Assembly: GCF_900091475.1 (NCBI RefSeq)
Contig: NZ_FMIB01000002.1
Span: 3,844,001-3,908,000 of the forward strand
Direction: 5' to 3'
Length of the DNA stretch: 64,000 nucleotides
Source: Micromonospora chersina
Lineage (GTDB): Bacteria > Actinomycetota > Actinomycetes > Mycobacteriales > Micromonosporaceae
Both the position numbers and the translations under genes were made by a program. Below are positions 1 through 8,017 of this stretch, piece by piece. Numbering within the stretch: the stretch's first letter is position 1; each line of letters starts with the position of its first letter. Under the pieces are notes generated by a model. It ran no database searches. It saw nothing but the letters and a program-made list of their open reading frames with translations, and was not told the origin of the DNA.

Positions 1-299
1 ACACCGAGGCGCCCACCGTGTTCGTCTACGACGGCCACCCGGGCGGGGCGGGCTTCGCCGAGCGGGCGTACGGGACGGCCGCCGCCTGGCTGCGCGCCAC
101 CCGGGACGCGATCGCGGAGTGCGGGTGCGAGTCGGGGTGCCCGTCCTGCGTCCAGTCCCCGAAGTGCGGCAACGGCAACAACCCGCTCTCCAAGCCGGAC
201 GCGGTAAAGGTCCTGGACGTGGTCCTCGCCAACCTCGCGGCGGTCTCGGCCCCGGGCGGGACGGTGCTGCCGCGGCAGGAGGGGCGGGCCGGGGGCTGA
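1..299 (+). CDS. DEAD/DEAH-box helicase, C-terminal end (DUF1998, MrfA-like), partial
   Basis: Only the last 98 or so codons are present; the reading frame enters from the left edge (first whole codon at base 3). The visible part has YDGHPGGAGFAERAY followed by a four-cysteine cluster of the form CxCxxxCPxCxxxxxCG and NNPLSKPDA. This arrangement is typical of the zinc-binding C-terminal DUF1998 domain of MrfA/YprA-type superfamily 2 DNA helicases involved in DNA repair. In Mycobacterium tuberculosis the equivalent helicase (Rv3649) also lies next to a Tad-like cluster, which agrees with the genes that follow. The ATPase domain lies outside the window, so activity cannot be judged. Confidence 0.85.
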   Translation, partial: TEAPTVFVYDGHPGGAGFAERAYGTAAAWLRATRDAIAECGCESGCPSCVQSPKCGNGNNPLSKPDAVKVLDVVLANLAAVSAPGGTVLPRQEGRAGG

Positions 300-354
300 C
301 CTCCTGGGTGGTGGGACGCGTGCATGAGGAGGGCGACGGCGGGGCATTGATGCA

Positions 355-368
355 TGGGAGCGCTTCCA
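355..368. promoter_or_regulatory. CebR-like LacI-family operator
   Basis: TGGGAGCGCTTCCA is a near-perfect palindrome and differs at one base from TGGGAGCGCTCCCA, the published operator of the cellobiose-responsive repressor CebR of Streptomyces. It ends 35 bases before the GTG of the next small gene. No sugar gene is nearby, so the regulatory meaning is uncertain and a chance match is possible. Confidence 0.4.
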
Positions 369-403
369 TGTCCCCGAGATTCTTCGCGCCGGGAGGTACA
401 GCC

Positions 404-610
404 GTGGCCGACACGATCGCCGAGACCGTCGACCTGCTCTACACGATCGACCAGGAGAACCTCACCCCCGACCAGCAGATCGCGCTGGGCGCCGCGCTCG
501 CCGGCCTGGCGCAGGCGGAGCGCCTGGAGCAGATCAACGAGCGCCTGCGCGGCATCCACCAGGTGCTCAACGCCTGGGCCATGAAGGCGACAGTCGACGG
601 CGGCCGCTGA
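404..610 (+). CDS. small hypothetical protein, 68 aa
   Basis: A 68-residue, acidic, Leu/Gln-rich protein predicted to be mainly helical: a heptad-like stretch runs from TVDLLYTIDQENLT through LGAALAGLAQAERLEQINERLRGIHQVL. There is no signal peptide or membrane segment. The GTG start is supported by a GGGAGG ribosome site (391-396) seven bases upstream. I do not recognise the family. It lies between the helicase and the LURP-like gene and has a CebR-like palindrome in its leader. The codon bias matches its neighbours, so it is probably a real gene. Protein-protein contact through the amphipathic helices is only a guess. Confidence 0.65.
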   Translation: MADTIAETVDLLYTIDQENLTPDQQIALGAALAGLAQAERLEQINERLRGIHQVLNAWAMKATVDGGR

Positions 611-732
611 CCGACGGCCCGCAGGGGTGGACGGCGGTCGATCGGATCACCGGCCGGAACACGCCGGCCACGGGCGGGCGGTGACGGCCGGGCTGTGCGA
701 GACTCCGGCGTTCGCCTCTTCAAGGAGATCAG

Positions 733-1311
733 ATGCAGCTCGACAGCTTGCAGGCCCAGCAGCGGTTCATCGTCCGCCAGCGGATCCGGATGATGGTCAA
801 CCAGTACGAGGTCCACTCCGTGGCGCCGGACGGCTCCGAGGGTGGGCTGCTCGCGTTCGCGCAGCAGAAGCGGCTCGCGTTCAAGGAGCAGGTGACCATC
901 TACACCGACGACTCCAAGCAGTACCCCCTGCTCGGCTTCAAGGCCCGGCAGCGCCTCGACCTCGGCGCCACGTACGACGTGACCGACCACGCCGGCACCC
1001 CCATCGGCCTGTTCCGCAAGGACTTCGCCCAGTCGCTGCTGCGCTCCACCTGGCACGTCGAGCAGGCCGGCCTGCCGCAGATCACCGGGCAGGAACGCAG
1101 CCTTCCGGTGGCCCTGCTGCGCCGCTTCGTCGACTCGCTCTCCTGGCTGCCCTACCACTTCGACTTCGTGGCCAACGGCCAGCCGGTGTTCTCGGTCGAC
1201 AAGAAGTGGGGCCTGCGCGACCGGTACGTCGTCGACATCCACCACCCGCAGATCGACCGGCGACTGGTGATCGCCATGGCGGTCGGCCTGGACGCCCTCC
1301 AGTCCCGCTGA
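733..1311 (+). CDS. LURP-one-related / scramblase-like (Tubby C-terminal fold) protein
   Basis: A soluble 192-residue protein whose pattern of short beta strands (QRFIVRQRIRMMVNQYEV, GLLAFAQQKRLAFKEQVTIYTD, YDVTDHAGTPIGLFRKDF, VFSVDKKWGLRDRYVVDI) matches the LURP-one-related family, which shares the Tubby C-terminal and phospholipid scramblase fold. Bacterial members have no proven function; lipid or membrane binding has been suggested for the fold. The ATG follows AAGGAG with ideal spacing. It is a single-gene unit that converges on the Tad operon, with a bidirectional hairpin between them. Confidence 0.75.
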   Translation: MQLDSLQAQQRFIVRQRIRMMVNQYEVHSVAPDGSEGGLLAFAQQKRLAFKEQVTIYTDDSKQYPLLGFKARQRLDLGATYDVTDHAGTPIGLFRKDFAQSLLRSTWHVEQAGLPQITGQERSLPVALLRRFVDSLSWLPYHFDFVANGQPVFSVDKKWGLRDRYVVDIHHPQIDRRLVIAMAVGLDALQSR

Positions 1312-1340
1312 CGCAAACAGTTCGGCCGGCAGGTGTCGAG

Positions 1341-1384
1341 GCGGCCGGTGTCGAGGCGTGGTCTTCCGCCCCGACACCGGCCGC
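1341..1384. terminator. bidirectional hairpin terminator
   Basis: Arms 1341-1358 and 1367-1384 pair over 18 bases with one mismatch around an 8-base loop. It lies between the converging LURP-like gene and the last gene of the Tad operon, so it could end both transcripts. There is no clear T-run, as is usual in very GC-rich actinobacteria. Confidence 0.7.
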
Positions 1385-1430
1385 AGTCGTGAAGGCGGCG
1401 GCACGCACCGCTTTGCGCCGACTGTGATCG

Positions 1431-1865
1431 TCAGCCTCGGGCCGGGCCGGCACGGGAGGTGGCGGTCGCCGCGCGGGTCAGCCAGGGCAGTGGGGTGACC
1501 GTCACCTCCATGGTCACGACGATGTCGAGACCGTCGAGCCGGCAGGCCGTCAACCGGCCGCCGTTGGCCGCCCCCAGGTCGGCGGCCCGTCCACACGCGG
1601 CAGCGGCGCCTTCGAGGACCCGGGCGGCACCCGCGAGCGCCCCGAAGTCGGCGGCGTTCCGGGCCTGGTGGCGTGCGCACCGGGCCGCGCCGAGCCCGGC
1701 GCCGAGGAGCCCGACCAGCACGAGCACCAACCCGACCGCGAGCAGGTACAGGGTCGCTCCGCCCCGGTCGGCGCCCTCGTGCAGCCGCCGGCCGACCGCC
1801 CTCGTAGCCCAGCCTGGGCACCATCCCGCTGGACGAGGCGGGCGGCCCGTGTCGCACGCGGTCAC
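1431..1865 (-). CDS. Rv3654c-like TadE/TadG-type minor pilin protein
   Basis: A 144-residue membrane or secreted protein with one hydrophobic segment (about residues 36-58, LYLLAVGLVLVLVGLLGAGL) preceded by RGGATLY. It is followed by a periplasmic part with ARCARHQARNAADFGALAGA and several cysteines. The R-NAADFGALAGA motif is typical of the helicase/secretion-neighbourhood TadE-like family (M. tuberculosis Rv3654c), thought to be a minor component of Flp-type pili. The GTG start overlaps the stop of the upstream tadE gene as GTGA, implying translational coupling. It is the last gene of the operon and is followed by the bidirectional terminator. Confidence 0.8.
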   Translation of the reverse strand: MTACDTGRPPRPAGWCPGWATRAVGRRLHEGADRGGATLYLLAVGLVLVLVGLLGAGLGAARCARHQARNAADFGALAGAARVLEGAAAACGRAADLGAANGGRLTACRLDGLDIVVTMEVTVTPLPWLTRAATATSRAGPARG

Positions 1866-2362
1866 GGGTGCGGTCCGGGGGAACCGGGTTCGACCGCGGC
1901 CACCGCCGTGCCCGACACGGTGAGCCGGGGCAGCCGGGCGCCGAAGCTCCGGACCGGTGCCCGCACGGTCGCGGTGACGCGGTCGCCGGCCACCGTCACC
2001 GAGACGTCCGCGCCGGCCGGGGCGTACCGGGAGCCGGCGGCCGACCCGGGTTCGCCGCGGGCGGCGGCGAGCGCCGCCTCCCGGGCCGCGTCGACGCAGC
2101 CAGCCCGTGTGGTCACTGCGTCGACCGCGGTGAGACCGGCGAAGAGGAGAAGCATCAGCGCCGGCAGGCCGGCCGCCAACTCGGCCGTGAACGAGCCCCG
2201 CTCCCGCGCACCCCACTGCCGCCGCCCGGCAGTCCGTCCCCGCTGAACGGCCCCGCTGACCAGGTCGTTGCCAGGGCCACGGCCACGGCCACGGCCACGG
2301 CCGCTGGAGGGTGGGCACAGGTCGGGGCCGGATCGGCGGCCGGCCCACCGGCGACCTGTCAC
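1862..2362 (-). CDS. tadE: TadE-family pilus assembly protein
   Basis: A 166-residue protein with the TadE signature RGSFTAELAAGLPALMLLLFAGLTAVDA: a GSxTAE(L) prepilin-like start of the hydrophobic segment at about residues 55-82, then CVDAAREAALAAARGE and a short beta-rich domain. TadE proteins are pseudopilins or minor pilins of the Tad (Flp) apparatus. The GTG start used here overlaps the DUF4244 stop as GTGA. It gives an unusually long basic N-terminus of about 50 residues containing a Gly-Arg dipeptide repeat made by a hexanucleotide array. No in-frame start closer to the membrane segment is obvious. Confidence 0.8.
   Translation of the reverse strand: MTGRRWAGRRSGPDLCPPSSGRGRGRGRGPGNDLVSGAVQRGRTAGRRQWGARERGSFTAELAAGLPALMLLLFAGLTAVDAVTTRAGCVDAAREAALAAARGEPGSAAGSRYAPAGADVSVTVAGDRVTATVRAPVRSFGARLPRLTVSGTAVAAVEPGSPGPHP
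2275..2304. repeat. hexanucleotide tandem repeat (GGCCAC)n within tadE
   Basis: Four perfect copies of GGCCAC plus one GGCCGC follow one another. On the minus strand they encode an Arg-Gly dipeptide repeat at about residues 20-29 of TadE. Because the unit is six bases, gain or loss of copies would keep the reading frame. Confidence 0.85.
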
Positions 2363-2526
2363 TTCAAGGCCCGGTCGATGACGGCGGTGAGCGCGGACTG
2401 CACGTTGCCGGAGGTGAGCACCTTCAGCAGGATCCCCGCGAAGGCGACCGCCGCGAGGGTGCCCACGGCGTACTCGGCCGTGTTCATTCCGGCGTCGCCG
2501 CGCAGGCGGGTGAGGAGTTTGCGCAT
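2359..2526 (-). CDS. DUF4244 Flp-type pilin subunit
   Basis: A 55-residue protein: short basic start (MRKLLTRLRGDAG), then MNTAEYAVGTLAAVAFAGILLKVL and a short C-terminal helix. The pattern of G-MNTAEYA followed by a hydrophobic helix is that of Flp-like pilins processed by a prepilin peptidase after the glycine (DUF4244 family). It is the probable major pilin of this Tad system. The start is fixed by GGGAG close upstream. It sits between tadC and tadE, 23 bases after tadC; the first base-pair gap in the operon may allow separate, higher expression. No prepilin peptidase gene is in the window. Confidence 0.88.
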   Translation of the reverse strand: MRKLLTRLRGDAGMNTAEYAVGTLAAVAFAGILLKVLTSGNVQSALTAVIDRALK

Positions 2527-2549
2527 GTCGTACTCCCTTTCTCGGGGGT

Positions 2550-3284
2550 TCAGAGCACGTCGCCGAGGACGGCGACGATCACCGGCACCAGACCGGCGAG
2601 AATGAAGGCGGGCAGGAAGCAGAGCCCGAGCGGCAGCACGATGAGCACCCCGGCCCGCCGGGCGGCAGCCTCGGCCGCGGTCGATCGGTCGGACCGCAGG
2701 TCGTCGGCGAGCCGGGTGAGCGCGCCGGCCAGCGCCGCGCCGCTGCTCGACGAGCGGATCGCGCCGGTCACCAGGCGCTCCGCGCCGGGCACGGGTCCCA
2801 GGTGCTCCCACGCCTCGGCCGCCGTGCCGCCGAGTTCCAGCGTCCGCCCCACCCGACCGAGCCGGTCGGCGAGCGGTCCACCGAGCGCGTCGGCGACCGC
2901 CAGCACCGAGCGGTCCACCGGTGCGCCGGCCCGGAGCGCGGCGGCCAGCAGGTCGGCGGCGAGGGGCAGGTCGGCCGCCTCGCGCAGCCGGCGGTCGCGG
3001 ACGGCCCGCGGCTCGATCCGCCGCAGCAGTCGGTCGGCGGTCACCCCGGCCAGCGCCCCGACGAGCACGCCCGCCCAGCCACCCACCACGACCAGCACGG
3101 CCACCCCCGCGAGGCCGGCGCCGAGCCGGATCCGGTCCGGCCACCAGGCCGGGCGGTTCCACTCCGCCGGCCGGTTGGGGACGAGGAGGCGCAGCCGCCG
3201 CGCCGGACGGGTGGCGGGTCCGGACACGACAAGGAGCAGCGCCGCCCCGGCCAGGCAGGCGGCGGCCACCACCGGACGGGACAT
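2550..3284 (-). CDS. tadC: TadC-like type II secretion system F domain protein
   Basis: A 244-residue inner-membrane platform protein. Hydrophobic segments lie at about residues 4-20, 55-80 and at the C-terminus (VLIVLPLGLCFLPAFILAGLVPVIVAVL). A cytoplasmic helical domain with LPLAADLLAAALRAGAPVDRSVLAVADALGGPLADRL and a second copy-like region AAEAWEHLG..LVTGAIRSSSSGAALAGAL is characteristic of the T2SS F fold. With TadB it should form the membrane platform on which the TadA ATPase acts. Its ATG overlaps the tadB stop by one base (TGATG). Confidence 0.85.
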   Translation of the reverse strand: MSRPVVAAACLAGAALLLVVSGPATRPARRLRLLVPNRPAEWNRPAWWPDRIRLGAGLAGVAVLVVVGGWAGVLVGALAGVTADRLLRRIEPRAVRDRRLREAADLPLAADLLAAALRAGAPVDRSVLAVADALGGPLADRLGRVGRTLELGGTAAEAWEHLGPVPGAERLVTGAIRSSSSGAALAGALTRLADDLRSDRSTAAEAAARRAGVLIVLPLGLCFLPAFILAGLVPVIVAVLGDVL

Positions 3285-4456
3285 CAGGCGGCCCGCCCGG
3301 GCGCCGCGCCGAGCCGCTCCGCCCAGATCAGCCCGCCGATCTGCAACGCGACGGCTGCGACGGCGCTGCCGCCACCGACCGGGGTGTGCAGGAGCACGGC
3401 GACCGGGTCGACACCGATGGCGTACCCGAGCCCGATCCCGCCGAGCGGCAGCCCGGCGAGCAGCCACGCGGTCGCCCGGGCACCGGCCGCCTGCGCGGCG
3501 GCGGCCGCCAGGCCCCGGTCCGCCGCCCGGGCGTCGGCCTCGACCCGTTCGAGCAGCTCGGCCAGGGGCGCCCCGGTGCGGTCGGCCAGCCGGACGGCGG
3601 CTCGCGCCAACCTGGCGACTCGTCGCGGACCGTCGCCGATCGCCCCGCCGGGCGGCAGCCCGGCCCGCAGGTCGGCGGCGAGCGCGCCGAGCTGGTCCAG
3701 GTCGCGGCGGTGGGCCCGGTCGGCCGCCCGGCGGAGCCGCCGGCGCCGCACCGCCCGTGCCGCGAGCGTGCCGTAGGCGGCCAGCACCACCGCGGCCACC
3801 GGTCCGCCGAGCAGCGCTCCGGCCCCGGCGCCGACCACGGCGGCCGCCGGCAGGGCGGTTCGCCCGGCGAGCGGAGCACGAGCGACCCCGTGGGACGACG
3901 GGGGGTCGGGTGTGGAGGTGGCGGCCACCGACCGCCAGGACCTGAGCCCGACGGCCAGCCGGAACGTGCCGTCGGCGGCGAAGGCGACCAGCCGAGGCCG
4001 GATGGCGCGACCGGTGCGGAGCCGAGCGGTGGTCCACCGCGACCCGGGCGTGGGATCGGCTGGAACCGGAGGGGTGGCCGGTCGGGACCGGGCCGGGTGA
4101 TCGGTGGAAGCCAGGAGTGCGGTGCGTCCGGTCCGGTACTCACGGGCCGCGCGGAGGAGCCCGGACGGTGGACGGGTCGGGTCCCGCCGGCCCGGCGGGC
4201 GGCCCGGAGGGGGACGGTCGGCGGGAGGTCCGGTCATCGTCGCCCGCGGCTGTAGGCCGCTGAGGTGAGGCGTCCGCAGCATCGGTCCCGGCCCCGCCCC
4301 GGAACAGGCTCGCATCGTCGGCACTTCGTCACGACCAGGTCGGTTCCTCAGGTCGAGGACGGCGTGCCGGCGGGTCCGGCCGGCGCGTACCGGCCAGGCG
4401 ACCGCCGCGGCGGCACCGGCCAGGAGAACGGCCACCAGCCACACCGGGCCGGTCAC
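3284..4456 (-). CDS. tadB: TadB-like type II secretion system F domain protein with a long inserted linker
   Basis: The GTG start overlaps the tadA stop as GTGA. Residues 3-22 form a first membrane helix (VWLVAVLLAGAAAAVAWPV) and residues about 199-225 the next one (ALPAAAVVGAGAGALLGG). A T2SS F-type cytoplasmic domain follows (DLDQLGALAADLRAGLPPGGAI..) and then two C-terminal helices ending AERLGAAPGRAA. At 390 residues it is about 100 longer than usual TadB proteins. The excess is residues 32-193, rich in Pro and Arg with no recognisable domain. Either this is a lineage-specific disordered linker or non-coding DNA that has been joined in frame. Assembly-platform function is inferred from the family. 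Confidence 0.78.
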   Translation of the reverse strand: MTGPVWLVAVLLAGAAAAVAWPVRAGRTRRHAVLDLRNRPGRDEVPTMRACSGAGPGPMLRTPHLSGLQPRATMTGPPADRPPPGRPPGRRDPTRPPSGLLRAAREYRTGRTALLASTDHPARSRPATPPVPADPTPGSRWTTARLRTGRAIRPRLVAFAADGTFRLAVGLRSWRSVAATSTPDPPSSHGVARAPLAGRTALPAAAVVGAGAGALLGGPVAAVVLAAYGTLAARAVRRRRLRRAADRAHRRDLDQLGALAADLRAGLPPGGAIGDGPRRVARLARAAVRLADRTGAPLAELLERVEADARAADRGLAAAAAQAAGARATAWLLAGLPLGGIGLGYAIGVDPVAVLLHTPVGGGSAVAAVALQIGGLIWAERLGAAPGRAA

Positions 4457-5664
4457 GACGGGCCCGCCGAGCCGGGCCACGCCGCGCAGAGGATCGGTGG
4501 CACCGCCACCCCCCGCTCGCGCAGCAGGGCGCCGAGTGGTCGGGCCGCGAGCCCGAGCCCGCGACCGCGTAGCCAGGCCGGGACCACGGTGACCATCCGG
4601 TCGGGTCCCTCGGGCAGGAGCAGGCTGACGGACTCCAGCACCCGGCCCTCGGTGGTCCGCCGAACCTGCAGGAGGACCTGGAGCGCGGCGGCGACCTGGG
4701 CGTGCAGGGCGGCCCGGGGCAGGCCACCGAGCATCCCGAGCGCCTCCAGCCGGGCCGGTACGTCCGTCGCGGCGTTGGCGTGCAGCGTCCCGGCCCCGCC
4801 GTCGTGGCCGGTGTTCAACGCGGCGAGCAGGTCGACCACCTCGGCGCCCCGGCACTCGCCCACCACCAGCCGGTCCGGCCGCATCCGCAGTGCCTGCCGG
4901 ACCAGGTCGCTGAGCCCGACCGCCCCGGCGCCCTCCACGTTGGACGTGCGGGCCTGGAGGCCGATCACGTGCGGGTGCACGGGTCGCAGCTCGGCCGCGT
5001 CCTCCACGAGCACGATCCGCTCGGTGCCCGGCACCAGCCCGAGCAGCGTGTTGAGCAGGGTGGTCTTGCCGGAGCCGGTCCCGCCCGTGACCAGGTACGC
5101 CAACCGGGCGGCCACCATGGCGGCGAGCAGCGGGGCTACCGGCCGGGGCACGGCGCCCTGCCGGACCAGTTCGTCGAGGGTGAACGGCCGCTGCCGGAAG
5201 GTGCGCAGCGACAGGTAGGGCCCGTCGGTCGCCACGGGTGACAGCACGGCGTGCAGCCGGGTGCCGTCGGGCAGCCGGGCGTCGGCGTACGGGGAGGCGT
5301 CGTCGAGCCGGCGGCCGGCCGCGGCGGTGAGGCGCTGGGCCAGTCGGCGGACGTCGTCGACGGTGCCGAGTGGCACGGCTACCTGGTGCAGGCCCCGTCC
5401 CCGGTCGACCCAGACCCGGGTGCCGTTCACCAGAACGTCGGTGACCTGCGGATCGGCCAGCAACGGCGCGAGCGGGCCGGCGCCGACGAGGTCGTCGTGG
5501 ACCCGGTCGGCGATCCGCAGCAGGGCGGTGTCCCCGAGCACGGCCGCGTCCGGCTCGGCGCGTACGGCGGAGACGACGGCCGCGGGCGTGACCGGGGTGG
5601 CCTCGGCGGCGAACCGGTGCCGGACCCGGGCGGCGAGTTCCCCGGCGTCGGCCGGCCCGGTCAT
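4453..5664 (-). CDS. tadA: TadA/CpaF-type pilus assembly ATPase
   Basis: A 403-residue hexameric secretion ATPase of the VirB11/CpaF class. An N-terminal helical domain with DPQVTDVLVNGTRVWVDRGRGL is followed by the Walker A motif GGTGSGKTTLLN (about residues 194-205), an Asp box (IVLVEDAAEL) and Walker B / His box (MRPDRLVVGECRGAEVVDLLAALNTGHDGGAGTLHANA). It should power pilin extension from the cytoplasmic face of the TadB/TadC platform. Its ATG overlaps the stop of the upstream ssd-like gene (ATGA), and its own stop overlaps tadB, so the three are made as one translationally coupled set. Confidence 0.92.
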   Translation of the reverse strand: MTGPADAGELAARVRHRFAAEATPVTPAAVVSAVRAEPDAAVLGDTALLRIADRVHDDLVGAGPLAPLLADPQVTDVLVNGTRVWVDRGRGLHQVAVPLGTVDDVRRLAQRLTAAAGRRLDDASPYADARLPDGTRLHAVLSPVATDGPYLSLRTFRQRPFTLDELVRQGAVPRPVAPLLAAMVAARLAYLVTGGTGSGKTTLLNTLLGLVPGTERIVLVEDAAELRPVHPHVIGLQARTSNVEGAGAVGLSDLVRQALRMRPDRLVVGECRGAEVVDLLAALNTGHDGGAGTLHANAATDVPARLEALGMLGGLPRAALHAQVAAALQVLLQVRRTTEGRVLESVSLLLPEGPDRMVTVVPAWLRGRGLGLAARPLGALLRERGVAVPPILCAAWPGSAGPS

Positions 5665-6764
5665 GCCGCACCCGCCGTGGGCACGTCGGCCAGCCCGTCG
5701 AGGAGCCGCTGGCAGAGCACGGCGAGCGGGCCCTTGCCGGTGGCGGCGGGCGCCTCGCCGCGTTCCAGCCCCCGGCAGAGCCCGGGCTCGGGCCGGAGTG
5801 TGCCGGCCAGCGGCAGCCCGAGCGCCCGGGCCACCTCGCCGGCCCGGAGCCGGCCGGGTGCGGGACCCCGCACGACCACCGCCAGGTCGGCGCAGTGCGG
5901 GGCGGCCACGGCGACGACCCGGGCCGCGGCGGCGGTGGCGCGCAGCTCGGCCGGTACGACGACGAGTGCCCGGTCGGCCGCCTGGAGGGCGACCACGGCC
6001 GCGTCGTCCAGGTGCCGGGGCAGGTCGAGGACGACCACGTCGCGACCTCGGCGGGCGGCGTCGACGGTGGCGGCCATCGCCTCGGCCGGCAGGTGCCGCA
6101 GGGCACCGCGGTCCCAGGAGAGGACGACCAGGTCGCCCCGGCTGGGCAGGGCCCGGACCAGCGACGGCGGGTCCACCCGGCCGTCGGTGCCGGTGAGGCC
6201 GGGCCAGCGCAATCCTTCGAGCTGTTCCCAGCCGAGCACGAGGTCGAGGCCGCCCCCGAGCGGGTCGGCGTCCACCAGCAGGGTGCGCAGCCGGGCCCGG
6301 GCCGCCGTGACGGCGAGGCCCCCGGCCAGCACGCTGGCGCCGGCACCGCCCCGCCCGCCGAGCACCGCCACGACGCGGGCGGGGCCGCCGCCGGGCAGGT
6401 CGACGGCGCACTCGGCGAACCGGTCGACCAGCCAGGGCTCGGCCGCGGGCAGGGTGGCGACGTGCTCGGCGCCGATCAGCTCGGCGACCTGCGTACCCGG
6501 ATCGAGCTGGCCGGAGCGACCGACCAGCACCGTGCGGGGCCGGCGCGGCAGACGGGCCCGCAGGCACGCCTGGGCCTGGTCGGCGCCGACCAGCACCAGC
6601 GGCGCGGGCGTCCAGCGGGCCCGCGCGGCGGCGGGGTCGGCGGCCAGCTCGACCTCGGTGCCGCCCGCGGCGGCGAGCCGCAGCAGTTCGTCGAGGAGGT
6701 CGCCGTCGGCGGTGACGAGGAGGGGCAGCCGGCGGTACGGCGGCAGCGGGGTACGGGGCGGCAT
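5661..6764 (-). CDS. septum-site-determining (Ssd/Rv3660c) / CpaE-like ParA-family protein
   Basis: A 367-residue protein with an N-terminal receiver-like domain (LLVTADGDLLDELLRLAAAGGTEVELAAD..PLVLVGADQ) and a ParA/MinD-type domain starting RVVAVLGGRGGAGASVLAGGLA. The Walker A here lacks the usual GKT, as in CpaE and Ssd proteins. The later motif LRTLLVDADPLGGGLDLVLGWE is typical of the family. Such proteins localise or regulate Tad pili, and in mycobacteria Ssd affects septum formation. The ATG at 6764 is chosen because GGAGG lies 6 bases upstream; a longer start at 6827 is possible. It is the first gene of the Tad operon. Confidence 0.85.
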   Translation of the reverse strand: MPPRTPLPPYRRLPLLVTADGDLLDELLRLAAAGGTEVELAADPAAARARWTPAPLVLVGADQAQACLRARLPRRPRTVLVGRSGQLDPGTQVAELIGAEHVATLPAAEPWLVDRFAECAVDLPGGGPARVVAVLGGRGGAGASVLAGGLAVTAARARLRTLLVDADPLGGGLDLVLGWEQLEGLRWPGLTGTDGRVDPPSLVRALPSRGDLVVLSWDRGALRHLPAEAMAATVDAARRGRDVVVLDLPRHLDDAAVVALQAADRALVVVPAELRATAAAARVVAVAAPHCADLAVVVRGPAPGRLRAGEVARALGLPLAGTLRPEPGLCRGLERGEAPAATGKGPLAVLCQRLLDGLADVPTAGAA

Positions 6765-7041
6765 GGCGGCCTCCAGCGGTCGGACTCGGACGTGCCGCGG
6801 AGCAGCCTGCCGGCGGGATCGGCGCACCGGAGCCCGTCCGGGCGGCCCTGTGGACGACGGGTGCGGCTGTGGACAGCCCTCGGACGCCGAGACGATCTGC
6901 TATGGCCGGCAGGCGCCGCCACCGTCCCTTGTGAACGCATTTGTCGGTGCGGTGTAACGACGTCGGTCGTTCCTGCGGTAATTGACTGACGGCAATATCG
7001 GGCGATCAGACGCCCGATGTCCGACGCAGAGAGGAACGGGG

Positions 7042-7929
7042 ATGCAGGGAACCTGGCGGAGGGCGGCCCTCGCGGCCAGCCTGTCGATCACGGGGGCGCT
7101 GGGCGGGCTGGCTGCCGCCGCGCCGGCACAGGCACAGACTGTGGAGTCCGGCTCGGTCTCCTTCAGCGGAGACCCCGGTGACTACATCACCGGCGGCGGG
7201 TCGTACGCGTACGCCACCGGCAACGGCGACCAGCTCACGACGAACGCGTCGACCGACAACAGCCACGTGTCGGTAAACGTCAACGGCTACAACGGCGACT
7301 GGTGGTACCTGGACTTCGACGCCCCGGGCAGCCAGCCGCTGACCCCGGGCACCTACGACAACGCGACCCGCTACCCGTTCAACGGCGCCGGCCCCGGCCT
7401 CAGCCTGGACGGCAACGGGCGCGGCTGCAACGAACTGACCGGCACCTTCACCGTCATCAACGCGGTGTTCGGGCCGAACGGCTACGTGCAGACCTTCGAC
7501 GCCACCTTCGAGCAGCACTGCGAGGGTGGCGTGGCGGCGGCCCGGGGCGAGGTGCACATCGCCAACCCGCCGGCCCCCGCCCCGCTCGACCTGGAACTCG
7601 GCGTCGCCACCGACGGCACGGCCAGCACGATCAGCGGCAAGGCGATCGTGCACGGCACGGTGAGCTGCAACCAGCCGACCTCCGTCACGGTGAGCGGCGT
7701 GGTCGACCAGGTGGTCAAGAAGGTGCTGGTCCGCGGCCGCTTCTCGGCCCTGGTCAGCTGCACGCCGGGGGCGCCCGTGGCGTGGACGGCCGCGGCCACC
7801 CCCATCGACACCACGCCGTTCGGCAAGGGTGCCGCCGAGGTCAGCACCGACGCGACCGGCTACGACAACGAGTACCAGCAGTACGTCACGGTCTACGACA
7901 CCTCGATCGTGAACCTGTCCAAGTCCTGA
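7042..7929 (+). CDS. secreted hypothetical protein
   Basis: A 295-residue protein with a clear Sec signal peptide (MQGTWRRAALAASLSITGAL.. cut near APAQAQ-TVES). The mature part looks like two beta-sandwich regions: residues about 32-170 (GDYITGGGSYAYATGNGDQL, DWWYLDFDAPGS, with two cysteines) and about 185-295 (LDLELGVATDGTASTISGKAIVHGTVSC). The second resembles generic extracellular Ig-like domains. I cannot assign a function. The start is supported by GAGGAACGGGG upstream. It is transcribed away from the Tad operon and is followed by three hairpins. Confidence 0.72.
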   Translation: MQGTWRRAALAASLSITGALGGLAAAAPAQAQTVESGSVSFSGDPGDYITGGGSYAYATGNGDQLTTNASTDNSHVSVNVNGYNGDWWYLDFDAPGSQPLTPGTYDNATRYPFNGAGPGLSLDGNGRGCNELTGTFTVINAVFGPNGYVQTFDATFEQHCEGGVAAARGEVHIANPPAPAPLDLELGVATDGTASTISGKAIVHGTVSCNQPTSVTVSGVVDQVVKKVLVRGRFSALVSCTPGAPVAWTAAATPIDTTPFGKGAAEVSTDATGYDNEYQQYVTVYDTSIVNLSKS

Positions 7930-7942
7930 CGGACCGGTGACG

Positions 7943-7976
7943 CGGGCGGCCGGGCCGACCACGGCCCGGCCGCCCG
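7943..7976 (+). terminator. hairpin terminator after secreted protein gene
   Basis: A perfect 15-base-pair stem (7943-7957 with 7962-7976) closed by the loop ACCA starts 13 bases after the stop codon. It is the first of three consecutive hairpins. Confidence 0.75.
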
Positions 7977-8017
7977 TGGGCCACCCGATGTCCGAGCCGG
8001 ATCATTTCCGGAAAGGG

